Source: an uncultured Actinomycetes bacterium (GTDB lineage: Bacteria; Actinomycetota; Actinomycetes; Mycobacteriales; Mycobacteriaceae). From it: a DNA stretch of 20,104 nucleotides. The translations under genes were made by a program, and so were the position numbers. The DNA lies in the NCBI GenBank assembly GCA_903911165.1, contig CAIWCQ010000240.1, positions 1 to 20,104 of the forward strand, written 5' to 3'. The notes under the pieces are model-generated. The model saw only the letters and a program-made list of their open reading frames with translations. It was not told the DNA's origin and searched no databases. How positions within the stretch are numbered: position 1 is the first letter of the stretch; each line of letters begins with the position of its first letter. Shown here one piece after another: positions 1 through 9,234 of the stretch.

Positions 1-651
1 ATCGACCGCGACACCCGCAGCCATGCCCAGCGCCAACACGACGCTTTGGGCGCACTGCTGCGCGGGCAACTCGGCGACCCAAAGTTCGGCCAGCACAACG
101 GCCTTCCGGTGACCGTGATCGTCTCGGCCACCCTCGAACAGTTACAGTCCGGGGCCGGAGTCGCCGTCACCGGCGGCGGCACCCTGGTACCGATGCGCGA
201 CCTGATCCGGATGAGCTCGCACGCCTACCACTACCTGTGCGTCTACGAAAAGCACACGCAACGGCCCCTCTACCTCGGCCGCACCAAACGCATCGCCACC
301 GGCGACCAACGACTCGTCCTGCACGCCCTTGAACGCGGCTGCACCGCACCCGGTTGCGATGTCCCCGGGTACCACACTGAAATCCACCACATCGATGAGT
401 GGGCCGACGGCGGCAACACCGATATCGACAAGCTCACCTTCGCCTGCAAAACAGAACACCCGCTGATCAAGCCCGGCGGCTGGCGCACCCGCAAACGCAA
501 AGATGGCCGGACCGAATGGATACCACCTCCACACCTCCCCCTGCGCGGCGGAACCAACGACTACCACCACCCCGAACGACTAATCCCCAACAACGACCCC
601 ACGGCCGACAACCCAGCGGCCGATACAGACGACGCAGAATCGACCGGCTAG
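1..651 (+). CDS. DUF222 / HNH endonuclease signature (13E12 repeat family) protein, 5' end cut by window
   Basis: The reading frame is open from the first base, so the start lies upstream and only the C-terminal part, about 216 residues, is present. An HNH nuclease domain is visible. A Cys pair (GCTAPGCDVPGY, codons near 336-375) is followed by the His-His-Ile-Asp core (HHIDEW), then GGNTDIDKL with the central Asn, and a closing FACKTEH with Cys and His. This is the standard layout of the 13E12 repeat proteins, which are multicopy in mycobacteria and often linked to mobile DNA. Nuclease activity is inferred from the family. The C-terminal 50 residues are Pro/Asp/Asn-rich and probably disordered. 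Its TAG stop and the facing gene's TAG stop share the palindrome CTAG, giving a 4-base tail-to-tail overlap. In M. tuberculosis I recall cysQ/mshC near this spot, so this gene may mark a synteny break. Confidence 0.88.
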   Translation: MDRDTRSHAQRQHDALGALLRGQLGDPKFGQHNGLPVTVIVSATLEQLQSGAGVAVTGGGTLVPMRDLIRMSSHAYHYLCVYEKHTQRPLYLGRTKRIATGDQRLVLHALERGCTAPGCDVPGYHTEIHHIDEWADGGNTDIDKLTFACKTEHPLIKPGGWRTRKRKDGRTEWIPPPHLPLRGGTNDYHHPERLIPNNDPTADNPAADTDDAESTG

Positions 652-1472
652 AACGCAGGCCACGGAAGCGGGCTGCGCCGATTCGGATCGGGCATCACCG
701 GATTGTCGAGCAGTGCTCGCACCCGGCGGCGCAGTGCGGCCAGTTCCGCGGCGGTGATGTGCTCGCGCAACTCGGAGCCGAGCGGTCCGCCGATGCTGGT
801 CTCCAAGGCGGCGATTCCCTCGAGTGTCCCGTCGTCGATCGGCTTGCCGGCCCAGCCCCACAGCACCGTACGCAGCTTGTCCTGAACATGGAAGGAGAGC
901 CCGTGATCGACGCCGTACACCCGGCCGTCCAGACCGGTCAGGATATGGCCACCCTTCCGATCGGCGTTGTTCACGATGACGTCGAATACCGCCATTCGGT
1001 GCAGTCTCGAATCATCGGCATGGATCAGCGTCACCTCGCCGCCGGTGTAATCAAAGGCACGGATCACCGAGAGATAGCCGGCCGGAACGGATTCGGCCGG
1101 CCACAGGTCCACCAGTTCGGGGTCGCGGTCCGCCCCGTCGGCATCGTCGGCATCGTCGGAATCCGGCTGCTCGATCCAGAGTTGAAGCATGCCGGGCCCG
1201 GCCGGACCATCTCGAATGATGGTGTGCGGCACAATGTCCCAGCCCAACGCTGCCGAGATCGCAAAGGCACCGTATTCCCGACCGGCCAGCGTGCCGTCCG
1301 GGAAATCCCAGAGCGGCTGCTCGCCGGCGACAGGCTTGTAGACGCAGGGCACGCTGTCGTCACCCCGCTGCGCCTCGCAGATGAATGTCGCGTTGCTGGC
1401 CGCTCGGATCCGACCGTGGACCTTGAGGTCACCGGTGCGCAAAGTCTCGTGGCGCGCGTCGATCTCGGTCAT
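648..1472 (-). CDS. SCO1664-family (TIGR03843) protein, PI3/4-kinase-like fold
   Basis: This 274-residue protein matches the actinobacterial SCO1664 family (Rv2133c position). The family is distantly related to phosphatidylinositol 3/4-kinases and HipA-type kinases. Kinase-like landmarks are visible: a Lys in VYKP (K46), a Glu in GREYGAF (E66), a catalytic-loop-like VNNADRKGGH (N169, D171, K173) and a metal-binding-like YGVDHGLSF (D189). The substrate and activity are unknown. Residues 104-115 are an acidic Asp/Ala run encoded by short 9-bp repeats. The ATG overlaps the stop of the upstream DUF3090 gene as ATGA, so translational coupling is likely. The gene closes a minus-strand operon with DUF3090, a histidine phosphatase and uppP. 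Confidence 0.88.
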   Translation of the reverse strand: MTEIDARHETLRTGDLKVHGRIRAASNATFICEAQRGDDSVPCVYKPVAGEQPLWDFPDGTLAGREYGAFAISAALGWDIVPHTIIRDGPAGPGMLQLWIEQPDSDDADDADGADRDPELVDLWPAESVPAGYLSVIRAFDYTGGEVTLIHADDSRLHRMAVFDVIVNNADRKGGHILTGLDGRVYGVDHGLSFHVQDKLRTVLWGWAGKPIDDGTLEGIAALETSIGGPLGSELREHITAAELAALRRRVRALLDNPVMPDPNRRSPLPWPAF

Positions 1473-2053
1473 GGCTCGGAGTCATCTCCGGCGGCGAGTG
1501 GGCCGCCTCGCCGATAGCCGTTGGTGCGCACGCACACATGTCCGTCCGGGTCGAGTGGTTCGACACACAGTGGGCACGGCGGGCGCCCGGCCGAGATGAC
1601 CCGCTGGGACCGGGTGGCGAACTTCCGTGCCGACTCCGGGGACAGGAATACCCGCACCGCGTCGGGGCCGTCCTCGGCATCATCGAGGATGACCGAAGCG
1701 TCGAGTTCGGTATCGGTAGCCTCGAGCAACTCGACCACGACGTTCTGCGCCTCGGCATCCCAGCCCAGGCCCATGGTGCCGACCCGGAACTCGGCGTCGA
1801 CCGGCATCGCCAGCGGATCGAGATCCTCGACCTCGCCCTCGGGCGGTAACGGTGTGCCGAACCGGCGGTTGATCTCGACCAGCAGAGCGTCGATACGCTC
1901 GGCGAGCATCTCGACCTGCTGCTTTTCCAACATAACCGAGATCACCCGGGCGTCCTGAACGGCCTGTAGGTAGAAGGTCCGACTCCCGGGTTCACCAACA
2001 GTCCCGGCGACGAATCTGTCGGGCGTGCGGAAAACGTGGATTGCGCGGGCCAT
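1469..2053 (-). CDS. DUF3090 family protein with C-terminal Cys/His zinc-ribbon-like motif
   Basis: This 194-residue protein (Rv2134c position) begins MARAIHVFRTPDRF, the conserved N-terminus of DUF3090/TIGR03847. I therefore place the start at the ATG at 2053, with GGGA about 7 bases upstream, although the frame stays open further upstream. The C-terminus carries CPLC...HVC (C160, C163, H172, C174), which suggests a small zinc-binding site; zinc binding is inference. The function is not known. The family is actinobacterial and sits between the histidine phosphatase and SCO1664-family genes, overlapping the latter by four bases. This supports a shared pathway or complex. Confidence 0.9.
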   Translation of the reverse strand: MARAIHVFRTPDRFVAGTVGEPGSRTFYLQAVQDARVISVMLEKQQVEMLAERIDALLVEINRRFGTPLPPEGEVEDLDPLAMPVDAEFRVGTMGLGWDAEAQNVVVELLEATDTELDASVILDDAEDGPDAVRVFLSPESARKFATRSQRVISAGRPPCPLCVEPLDPDGHVCVRTNGYRRGGPLAAGDDSEP

Positions 2054-2087
2054 GATCAGTCCCAAAATACCGGTAGCGGCACGCCGG

Positions 2088-2786
2088 TCAATCGGTCGAT
2101 CCGCCGACGACGGCGTCCGTGCCGTTGCCGGCGCCCGCCTCGCCCGGAGGTGGCGTCCGCAGCGCGGAGGCGAGTTCGGCGCCCGTGTGATTGACGTGCA
2201 CAACGAAGGGCCGCGCGGGCGTGTAACGAATCACGCTCATCGACGCCGGATCCGCGGTGATGCGCTGGAAACTGTCCAGGTGAGCGCCGAGGGCGTCGGC
2301 GACCACCGACTTGATCACGTCGCCGTGGGTGCAGGCCACCCACAGGACGTCGGTTCCATGCTCCTCAGCCAGCCTGCGGTCGTGGTCGCGCACGGCGGCC
2401 ACCGCGCGAGCCTGCACCTGCGCCAGGCCCTCGCCGTCCGGGAAGACCGCCGCACTGGGCTGCTGCTGAACCACCGTCCACAGCGGCTCTTTGACCAGTT
2501 CGCCAAGCTGGCGGCCGGTCCACTGCCCGTAGTCGACCTCCGAGAGTCGTTCGTCGATAAGCGGATCGAGCCCGAGTGCGGCCGCCAGCGGTTCGAGGGT
2601 GAGCCGGCAGCGCAGTAGTGGCGATCGCACCAATGCCTTGATGGGCAGCCCGGCGAGACGCTCCACCAGCGCACCGGCCTGGCCCACACCCTTGGCGTCA
2701 AGTTCGACGCCCTCGGACCGCCCGGCCAACGTGTGCGCGGTATTGGACACCGATCTGCCGTGCCGCAGCAGGATGACGGTCAACAC
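2088..2786 (-). CDS. Histidine phosphatase family protein (MSMEG_4193/Rv2135c-like putative phosphomutase)
   Basis: This 232-residue member of the phosphoglycerate-mutase/acid-phosphatase superfamily has its N-terminus at LLRHGRS (R8, H9, with H9 the phosphorylated nucleophile). It also shows R54 in VRSPLL, the acid/base Glu in LSEVDYGQW (E83) and the second catalytic His in ACTHGD (H154). All core catalytic residues are therefore present and phosphatase activity is likely. The physiological substrate is unknown. The start is a GTG just before LTVILLRHG. A run of six G lies directly upstream in the 7-bp gap after the uppP stop, serving as the ribosome binding site. The C-terminal 30 residues are low-complexity. 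The gene lies 34 bp upstream of DUF3090 in the same operon. Confidence 0.9.
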   Translation of the reverse strand: MLTVILLRHGRSVSNTAHTLAGRSEGVELDAKGVGQAGALVERLAGLPIKALVRSPLLRCRLTLEPLAAALGLDPLIDERLSEVDYGQWTGRQLGELVKEPLWTVVQQQPSAAVFPDGEGLAQVQARAVAAVRDHDRRLAEEHGTDVLWVACTHGDVIKSVVADALGAHLDSFQRITADPASMSVIRYTPARPFVVHVNHTGAELASALRTPPPGEAGAGNGTDAVVGGSTD

Positions 2787-2793
2787 GCCCCCC

Positions 2794-3627
2794 TCATGTA
2801 GCGGCCATCGTTCCGGTCGCGAGCAGCGCCATCACGATGAGCGCGAGGATTACACGGTAACCGACGAACCAGTACATGCCGTGGCGAGTCAGGAAGCGCA
2901 ATAGCCAGGCCACCGCGGCCAGGCCGATCACGAATGTGATCACCACCGAGACCAAGAGTTGGGCACCGGTCGCGCTCATGCCCCCGCTCGCCGGATTGAA
3001 GGCGTCCGGAAGCGAGAACAACCCGGAGGCCAATACCGCCGGAATGGCAAGCAGGAAACCGAATCTCGCCGCCAGCGGCCGGTCCACGCCAAGGAACAAA
3101 CCAGCACTTATCGTTGCCCCGGATCGCGATACCCCGGGCACCAGTGCCAGGCACTGAGCAATGCCGACGATCAGACCGTCGCGCCAGGTGAGTTGCTCTT
3201 CATGGCGATCCTGGCGGCCGTAGTATTCAGCGGCCGCGATGACGGCCGAGAAGACCAGCATCGCGGTGGCAACCACCCAAAGGTTTCGCGCCTCGGACCG
3301 AATGGTGTCTTTGAACGCGTACCCCATCACCGCGATCGGGATGGTCCCGATGATCACATACCAGCCCATCCGGTAGTCAACGTCGTCGCGTCGGGCGGGG
3401 ACGAAGATCCCGCGCAGCCACGCCGTGAGAATGCGGGCGATATCGCGGGCGAAGTAGACCACGACGGCAGCCTCGGTGCCGAGTTGGGAGACGGCGGTGA
3501 AGGACGCGCCGGCGTCGTCTTCGAAAAAGAACCGGGAGACGATCGCCAGGTGTGCCGAGGACGACACCGGCAGAAACTCGGTCAGCCCCTGGACGATTGA
3601 CAGCACCACCACCTGCAACCACGACAT
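2794..3627 (-). CDS. uppP: Undecaprenyl-diphosphate phosphatase UppP (BacA)
   Basis: This 277-residue polytopic membrane enzyme dephosphorylates undecaprenyl diphosphate (decaprenyl diphosphate in mycobacteria). That recycles the lipid carrier for peptidoglycan and arabinogalactan and gives intrinsic bacitracin resistance. Both BacA signatures are present: [15 protein letters not shown] (residues 13-27, with catalytic Glu17 and the Ser cluster) and [11 protein letters not shown] (164-174). The sequence closely follows Rv2136c as I recall it, including [14 protein letters not shown] and the C-terminus [11 protein letters not shown] chose the ATG at 3627 (MSWLQ) on that basis; a GTG five codons upstream is possible. 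It is followed after 7 bp by the histidine phosphatase gene and preceded by a small conserved gene. Confidence 0.96.
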   Translation of the reverse strand: MSWLQVVVLSIVQGLTEFLPVSSSAHLAIVSRFFFEDDAGASFTAVSQLGTEAAVVVYFARDIARILTAWLRGIFVPARRDDVDYRMGWYVIIGTIPIAVMGYAFKDTIRSEARNLWVVATAMLVFSAVIAAAEYYGRQDRHEEQLTWRDGLIVGIAQCLALVPGVSRSGATISAGLFLGVDRPLAARFGFLLAIPAVLASGLFSLPDAFNPASGGMSATGAQLLVSVVITFVIGLAAVAWLLRFLTRHGMYWFVGYRVILALIVMALLATGTMAAT

Positions 3628-3667
3628 CGGCGAGGTGTCCACGCCGCTGACCGTACCTGGGCGATCC

Positions 3668-3979
3668 TCAGTACCGCGGCCGTGGCGCCGCCGTGGCGCC
3701 GGCGATCGCGTCACGCACGGCAGCGGACAGGCTACGCACGTCATCGATATCGAGATCGGTCAACGGCCGGCTCGCGCTGGCCATTACGTCCTCGGGAAGT
3801 GGGACCGGCCCGGCGAGTCGCGGGCGGTAGATCTCGACGTGCAACAGCCCGCGATGAACCCGGAAGGAGAAGCTACGACCGTCGCCCAGGTGACCGAAGC
3901 CGCTCCCGAACACCCCGGTGGTGATGTCCTCGATGACGAACTCGGTCCCGCTGGGAAGCGGGGCGGCGGCCAGCGTCAT
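3668..3979 (-). CDS. Conserved mycobacterial protein of unknown function (Rv2137c position)
   Basis: This small soluble protein (103 residues from the ATG at 3979) has a conserved-looking core: [35 protein letters not shown]. It has no signal peptide, membrane segment or catalytic motif that I recognise. The start is uncertain. The frame continues upstream to a TTG at 4030, but the segment before 3979 is Arg-rich and unlike a protein start. The gene is the first of the minus-strand run ahead of uppP (40 bp gap) and is divergent from lppL. That position, not its sequence, is the only hint of function. Confidence 0.75.
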   Translation of the reverse strand: MTLAAAPLPSGTEFVIEDITTGVFGSGFGHLGDGRSFSFRVHRGLLHVEIYRPRLAGPVPLPEDVMASASRPLTDLDIDDVRSLSAAVRDAIAGATAAPRPRY

Positions 3980-4049
3980 AGCGACACCATAACCCCGGTT
4001 ACGGCGGCGGGTGGGCAATACCGGCACCAACTCAAGTGCGGCCGGGGCC

Positions 4050-4055
4050 TAGGAT
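4050..4055 (+). promoter_or_regulatory. Candidate -10 element for lppL-DUF5703-pyrD
   Basis: In the 134-bp divergent gap between the small minus-strand gene and lppL, the hexamer TAGGAT matches the mycobacterial SigA -10 pattern TANNNT. It would place a transcription start about 50 bases upstream of the lppL GTG. No clear -35 is visible, which is common in mycobacteria. An imperfect inverted repeat, TAACC-CC-GGTTA, lies at 3990-4001, next to the start of the opposite gene. Confidence 0.35.
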
Positions 4056-4113
4056 CAAGCCCATCGACCGCTGCCCACTGGTCGAGTGACCGACCGAACC
4101 CGGGGGCCATCTG

Positions 4114-5208
4114 GTGCCGCAGCGCCCACACCGAGTCACACGACCGACCTCATCGGGGATGCTGGCGTTGGCGCTGCTCCTGGCCACATCACTGTTGGCC
4201 GGATGCTCGTCGAAACTGACCGATCCCGGCCCGGCCACCATCGAACCGGCCGGCGCCGCGACATCCCCGCCGCCGGATCGACCACCGGCCGGCGACGTAC
4301 TGGCGCTCACTGGCCGGCCCACCGCCGCATTGTTCGACCCCACCACGTCCTCGCTCGCGGTGTTCACCCCCGGTGCCGACCCGCAGGCACCCGGCACCCT
4401 GACGATCATCGGGCCTGCCGGCGCGGCCCGCCCGGTGGCACTGCCCGCCGGGACCACCGCGATCGCCGGCGATGGCAAAGGCGCGGTGTACGCAACCACC
4501 CGAGGCGGCTTTGTGACCGTCGACCTGGCCACCGGCGGACTGGCAGCGACGACGATCGACGGCCACGACGCCACCGACTTCACCGCCGTTGCGCGTCGCG
4601 TCGACGGCCGCCTGCTTGTCGGCAGCGCCGCCGGGGCGGTCTACGTCCTGGCTGACCAGACGAGTTCGGGCCAGATGGGTTCGGACCAGACGGGTTCGAA
4701 CCAGACGCGCGTGACCGCCGAGACGACGATCTTCTCCCGGGTCGACGCCATCGTCACCGAGGGCGAGACCGCCGTCGTCCTGGACCGCGCTCAGACCTCG
4801 GTGACAGCCCTGAACCAGCAGGGCGCGGTGCAGCAGGCCCTGCGGGCCGGACTCGGAGCGACCACCATTGCCGCCGACCCCGCCGGCCGGGTTTTGGTGA
4901 CCGACACCCGCGGCGGGCAACTACTGGTGTTCAGTGTCGATCCACTGATCCAGCGGCAGGGGTACCCGATCGGTGAATCGCCGTATGCAATTGCTAGCTC
5001 GAACACACTGGTGTGGGTCTCGCAGACCGCGATCAACTCCGTCGCCGGCTACGATCTCGGGACCGGCATCCCGGTGGAAAAAGTGCGCTATCCCACAGTG
5101 CGGCAACCTAACTCACTCGCCTTCGACGAAGTCTCCGGCACCCTCTATGTGGTGTCCGGTTCCGGTGACGGTATCCAGGTGATCCGCGACGCAGCCGGTG
5201 CGCCGTGA
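4114..5208 (+). CDS. lppL: Lipoprotein LppL-like, probable beta-propeller
   Basis: This 364-residue protein starts at GTG. It has a basic n-region, a hydrophobic stretch at residues 16-29 and the lipobox LLAGC, so it is predicted to be lipidated at Cys31 and anchored on the outer face of the plasma membrane. The mature part opens with a Pro/Ala/Gly-rich linker. It continues as repeated strand-turn units (GAVYATTRGGFVTVDL, GRLLVGSAAGAVYVL, GTLYVVSGSGDGIQVI) typical of YncE/NHL-like propellers. Ligand and function are unknown. Position and length match Rv2138 (lppL). Residues 181-198 are a short pentapeptide repeat (see the separate repeat entry). The stop overlaps a downstream GTG as GTGA, and pyrD follows in the same direction. 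Confidence 0.9.
   Translation: MPQRPHRVTRPTSSGMLALALLLATSLLAGCSSKLTDPGPATIEPAGAATSPPPDRPPAGDVLALTGRPTAALFDPTTSSLAVFTPGADPQAPGTLTIIGPAGAARPVALPAGTTAIAGDGKGAVYATTRGGFVTVDLATGGLAATTIDGHDATDFTAVARRVDGRLLVGSAAGAVYVLADQTSSGQMGSDQTGSNQTRVTAETTIFSRVDAIVTEGETAVVLDRAQTSVTALNQQGAVQQALRAGLGATTIAADPAGRVLVTDTRGGQLLVFSVDPLIQRQGYPIGESPYAIASSNTLVWVSQTAINSVAGYDLGTGIPVEKVRYPTVRQPNSLAFDEVSGTLYVVSGSGDGIQVIRDAAGAP
4654..4710 (+). repeat. 15-bp tandem repeat inside lppL
   Basis: There are three full copies and one partial copy of a 15-bp unit (gaccagacgggttcg with a few substitutions). They encode DQTSS, GQMGS, DQTGS and NQTR. The repeat stays in frame and sits in a probable loop between propeller blades. Its copy number could vary between strains without frameshift. 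Confidence 0.85.
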
Positions 5209-5228
5209 GTGCCCCGAGGTGGAGTCGC

Positions 5229-5458
5229 ATGCCGGCAGCGTGGGAGCGCGAACTCTCCGACGACTACGAATGGGTACCACTGCGACTGCCACCCGAGGTC
5301 ACCCGAATCAGTGCCTCGACGCGACTGTCCATCGAGGCCGAGTACCGGGGTTGGGAGCTCTCCCGGGTCCGGCTCTATACCGACGGAAGTAGACGGGTGT
5401 TGTTGCGGCGCAGAAAGTCCCGGGATGACAATACGCAGCCGACCGATCAGCCGGGTCT

Positions 5459-5462
<4 letters not shown>
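5229..5462 (+). CDS. DUF5703 family small protein
   Basis: This 77-residue protein has the motifs [40 protein letters not shown], characteristic of the small actinobacterial DUF5703 family of unknown function. It is soluble and has a basic C-terminus. I prefer the ATG at 5229 because AGGTGGAG lies just upstream at 5217-5224. The alternative is the GTG at 5205, which overlaps the lppL stop and adds eight residues. Its TGA overlaps the pyrD ATG (ATGA), so it is very likely co-translated with pyrD. No link to pyrimidine synthesis is known to me. Confidence 0.85.
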
Positions 5463-6523
<1,061 letters not shown>

Positions 6524-6526
6524 CGG

Positions 6527-7057
6527 CTACTTCTGTTCGTAGGTGCCGTGGATGACCGCACGGGCGATCGAGTGCATGAACAGGTTGAAGCCCAGGAATG
6601 CCGCGCTGGCATCCTCGCCGATGTCCAACCTCTCCTGATCCACGGCATGCACCACCACGAAATAACGGTGGACGCCGTGTCCGGCCGGCGGCGCGGCACC
6701 CACGTAGCGGCGGATGCCCGCGTCGTTGCGAAGGGTCAGCGCATCGCCGGGCAGCAGCGACCCGTCGCCCACGCCCGTCGGCAGATCGCTGACGGTCGCG
6801 GGCAGGTTCGCCACCGCCCAGTGCCAGAAGCCCGAGGCCGTCGGCGCGTCCGGATCGAACACAGTCACAGCGAAACTCCGGGTCTGCTCCGGGAAACCCG
6901 ACCAGCTCAACTGCGGGGAGAGGTCCTCGCCGCCGGCGCCCATGATGCCGCTGACCTGAGCCTGCTTCAACGCCCCACCGTCGGTGATGTCTGCGCTGGT
7001 CAGGGTGAAGCCGGGCAGTTTGGGCAGGAAGTCGTAGGGGTTGTACGGAAATGCCAT
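6527..7057 (-). CDS. YbhB/YbcL family PEBP (Raf-kinase-inhibitor-like) protein
   Basis: This 176-residue protein is nearly colinear with M. tuberculosis Rv2140c (TB18.6) as I recall it. The PEBP ligand-pocket signature is clear: [15 protein letters not shown] (residues 67-80, with the DPDxP loop and the His of GFWHW). It is followed by [14 protein letters not shown] and the C-terminal GTYEQK. It has no signal peptide, so it is probably cytosolic. The natural ligand and the process affected are not established. The ATG at 7057 has a GGGA-type ribosome binding site. The gene follows the M20 peptidase gene after 25 bp and is probably co-transcribed with it. Confidence 0.95.
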   Translation of the reverse strand: MAFPYNPYDFLPKLPGFTLTSADITDGGALKQAQVSGIMGAGGEDLSPQLSWSGFPEQTRSFAVTVFDPDAPTASGFWHWAVANLPATVSDLPTGVGDGSLLPGDALTLRNDAGIRRYVGAAPPAGHGVHRYFVVVHAVDQERLDIGEDASAAFLGFNLFMHSIARAVIHGTYEQK

Positions 7058-7082
7058 GGCAGGTGATCCCTCTCTGGTTCGG

Positions 7083-8408
7083 TCAGCAGTTTCTCAAGAA
7101 GTGTTCGAGCACCCGGGTACCGAACCGCAGCGAATCGACCGGTACCCGCTCGTCGACACCGTGGAACAGCGCCGCGAAGTCCAGTTCCGGTGGTAGCCGT
7201 AGCGGAATGAATCCGAAGCATCGAATCCCAAGGTGGGCAAAGGCTTTCGCGTCTGTTCCGCCGGAGAGCATGTACGGCACGGTGCGCGCCTGGGGATCGG
7301 CGGCCAACAGCGCGGCATTCATCGAGTCGACCAGGTCACCGTCGAAGGTGGTCTCGTAGGAATCCAACTCGGCGATCCACTCGCGGGTGATGTCAGGACC
7401 GATGAGCTCGTCGATCTCCCGCTCGAAAGCCGCCCGACGACCGGGCAGCACCCGGCAGTCGATCACCGCCTCCGCGGCCGCCGGAATGACGTTTGCCTTG
7501 TAGCCCGCCTTGAGCATCGTCGGGTTGGCGGTGTCGCGCAGAGTGGCACTCACGATCCGGGCGATCGGGCCCAGCTTGGCGATCGCCCCGTCGAGGTCGG
7601 GTGAGTCGATATCGAAGGAGTAGCCGGTCTCCTCGCCAACCGCGGTAAGGAATTCCGCGACGGAGTCGGTGATCACCAACGGAAACTGGTGGTTACCGAT
7701 CCGCGCGACCGCCGCGGCGATTGCCGTGACGGCATTGCCGTCGTGGATCATCGATCCGTGCCCGGCCCGGCCCTGCGCCGTCAACCGCATCCACAGCAGG
7801 CCCTTCTCGGCGGTCTCGATCAGGTAGAGCCGACGTTCTCCGCCGTCGCGACGGGGCACGGTGACCGAGAAACCGCCCACCTCGCCGACGGCCTCGCTGA
7901 CACCGGCGAAAAGATCGGGCCGATTCCCAACCAGCCAGTGTGCCCCGTACTTGCCGCCACTCTCCTCGTCGGCGACGAACGCGAACACCAGATCCCGGGG
8001 CGGCACGATGGCGGCCCGCTTGAGGTGACGCGCGACGGCCAGCATCATCCCGCACATGTCCTTCATATCGACCGCCCCGCGTCCCCACACGTAGCCATCC
8101 GACACCGCACCCGAGAACGGGTGAACGCTCCAATCGGCGGCCACGGCGGGCACCACGTCGAGGTGACCGTGGATCAGCAGTGCCCCGCGCGTGGGGTCGG
8201 AGCCCGGCAACCGGACGAAGACGTTGCCGCGGCCGGGAGCGCCGGACTCCAGGTACTCCGGGGAGTAGCCCACCTCGCGGAGTTGCTCGGCAACCCAGTG
8301 GGCGCACTCCGCCTCACCCTTAGTGGTCTCCAACTCGCCGGTGTTGGATGTGTCGAACCGGATCAGCGCGCTGACCAGACCCACTACCTCATCCTCGGGA
8401 TCTGTCAC
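7083..8408 (-). CDS. M20/M25/M40 family metallopeptidase (DapE2/Rv2141c-like)
   Basis: This 441-residue protein is a dinuclear zinc hydrolase of the ArgE/DapE/CPG2 type. The metal and catalytic residues are in place: HGHLDVVP (H82, D84), GRGAVDMKD (bridging D114), DEESGG (catalytic base E148, ligand E149) and FHGVDERVP (H416). A lid/dimerisation domain lies at about residues 195-310 ([19 protein letters not shown]). The M. tuberculosis orthologue is named dapE2, but the substrate is uncertain. The sequence resembles broad-specificity M20 dipeptidases/acylases more than true succinyl-DAP desuccinylase. The start is GTG (rc of 8406-8408). It lies 25 bp upstream of the PEBP gene and is divergent from a lipoprotein gene. 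Confidence 0.93.
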   Translation of the reverse strand: MTDPEDEVVGLVSALIRFDTSNTGELETTKGEAECAHWVAEQLREVGYSPEYLESGAPGRGNVFVRLPGSDPTRGALLIHGHLDVVPAVAADWSVHPFSGAVSDGYVWGRGAVDMKDMCGMMLAVARHLKRAAIVPPRDLVFAFVADEESGGKYGAHWLVGNRPDLFAGVSEAVGEVGGFSVTVPRRDGGERRLYLIETAEKGLLWMRLTAQGRAGHGSMIHDGNAVTAIAAAVARIGNHQFPLVITDSVAEFLTAVGEETGYSFDIDSPDLDGAIAKLGPIARIVSATLRDTANPTMLKAGYKANVIPAAAEAVIDCRVLPGRRAAFEREIDELIGPDITREWIAELDSYETTFDGDLVDSMNAALLAADPQARTVPYMLSGGTDAKAFAHLGIRCFGFIPLRLPPELDFAALFHGVDERVPVDSLRFGTRVLEHFLRNC

Positions 8409-8453
8409 GGTTGCATTAATACCACCCGCGGCGCCTTGGTGACCGCGCAGCAG

Positions 8454-8476
8454 CTTGATACCACATCCTTATCAAG
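8454..8476. promoter_or_regulatory. Inverted repeat in divergent intergenic region
   Basis: The 92-bp gap between the M20 peptidase (minus) and the lipoprotein (plus) contains CTTGATA at 8454-8460 and its exact complement TATCAAG at 8470-8476, separated by 9 bases. The arms lie 24 bases upstream of the lipoprotein ATG and are AT-rich against a GC-rich background. This could be an operator for a dimeric regulator or a short RNA hairpin in the lipoprotein leader. No regulator can be named. Confidence 0.45.
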
Positions 8477-8500
8477 AACCCCATTTACAACACGCGCCTC

Positions 8501-9220
8501 ATGGGGTTCTATTTACCGGTGACCACCCGGCTGTCTGTCATCGCGGTGTGTCTGGCGATCAGCGGGTGCGCAGCCACCACGACGGGGACCGCGCTGCCGG
8601 CCGCACCGATCCCCCCGACCACCGCCGAGTCCCTGCCCGCGTTGCTGCTGTCGGCTCCGGAAGTGGCCGCGGCGCTGACCGGTGATGACTTGGCGATCAC
8701 CAGCGACGTCAGTCGCATGTGGAATGACAGTCACATGACGGCGGCCGGTGGGCGGGTCGACGCAGCGGGCTGCCTGGCGATCGTTGGTGCAGCCCAGCAG
8801 GGCGTCTACGCCGATTCCGGGTGGACCGGAATGCACGGCCAGGTCCTGCGTGAGCCACCGACCGCTCCGGAGTGGTCGCACTACGCGGTACAGGCGGTGG
8901 TGCTCTTCCCCACCGCCGCGGTCGCGATGGACTTCTTCGCGAAGTCCCAGAGCAATTGGACCGAATGTTCCGACCGGGAGTTGACCTACCCCCAGGCGCC
9001 GGCGCCCGAGCAACTCTGGTCGGTGGGTCCGAGTCGCACCAATCTCGGGGTGCTGACGGTATCCCGAACGCAGCGCGGACCACAGCAGTGGTTCTGCCAG
9101 CGGGCGCTCACCGTGCGCGCCAGCGTGGCGGTCGACGTGGAGGCCTGCAGCCTCGACGCGCCGACCTCGGCAGCGGCGACGATCGCGGCGACGATCGGCG
9201 AGCGGCTACCCACCGCCTGA
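8501..9220 (+). CDS. Sensor-domain (PknH extracellular-type) lipoprotein
   Basis: This 239-residue predicted lipoprotein has a hydrophobic n-terminal segment ending in the lipobox ISGC (Cys23), then a Thr/Pro/Ala-rich linker. The mature domain resembles the PknH_C/sensor-domain family of mycobacterial lipoproteins. It has an LLSAPEVAAALTGDDL opening and four later cysteines (in AAGCL, TECSD, WFCQR and EACSL) that would form two disulfides. It also has the usual YAVQAVVLFPTAAVAMDFFAKS segment before the cysteine-rich half. The family is thought to bind an extracellular ligand, but none is known here. It is monocistronic and followed by a tRNA gene. The start is the ATG at 8501. Confidence 0.87.
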   Translation: MGFYLPVTTRLSVIAVCLAISGCAATTTGTALPAAPIPPTTAESLPALLLSAPEVAAALTGDDLAITSDVSRMWNDSHMTAAGGRVDAAGCLAIVGAAQQGVYADSGWTGMHGQVLREPPTAPEWSHYAVQAVVLFPTAAVAMDFFAKSQSNWTECSDRELTYPQAPAPEQLWSVGPSRTNLGVLTVSRTQRGPQQWFCQRALTVRASVAVDVEACSLDAPTSAAATIAATIGERLPTA

Positions 9221-9234
9221 GCGGCACGCCGGGT

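Noticed and set aside
399..1517. Long plus-strand open frame antisense to the SCO1664-family gene
   Set aside because: The composition is Arg/Pro/Gly-rich with no recognisable domain. The opposite strand carries a conserved family with kinase-like motifs.
7083..8408. True succinyl-diaminopimelate desuccinylase of lysine/DAP synthesis
   Set aside because: Only the general M20 metal-site pattern is seen and there are no dap neighbours. The dapE2 name in M. tuberculosis is not proof of the reaction.
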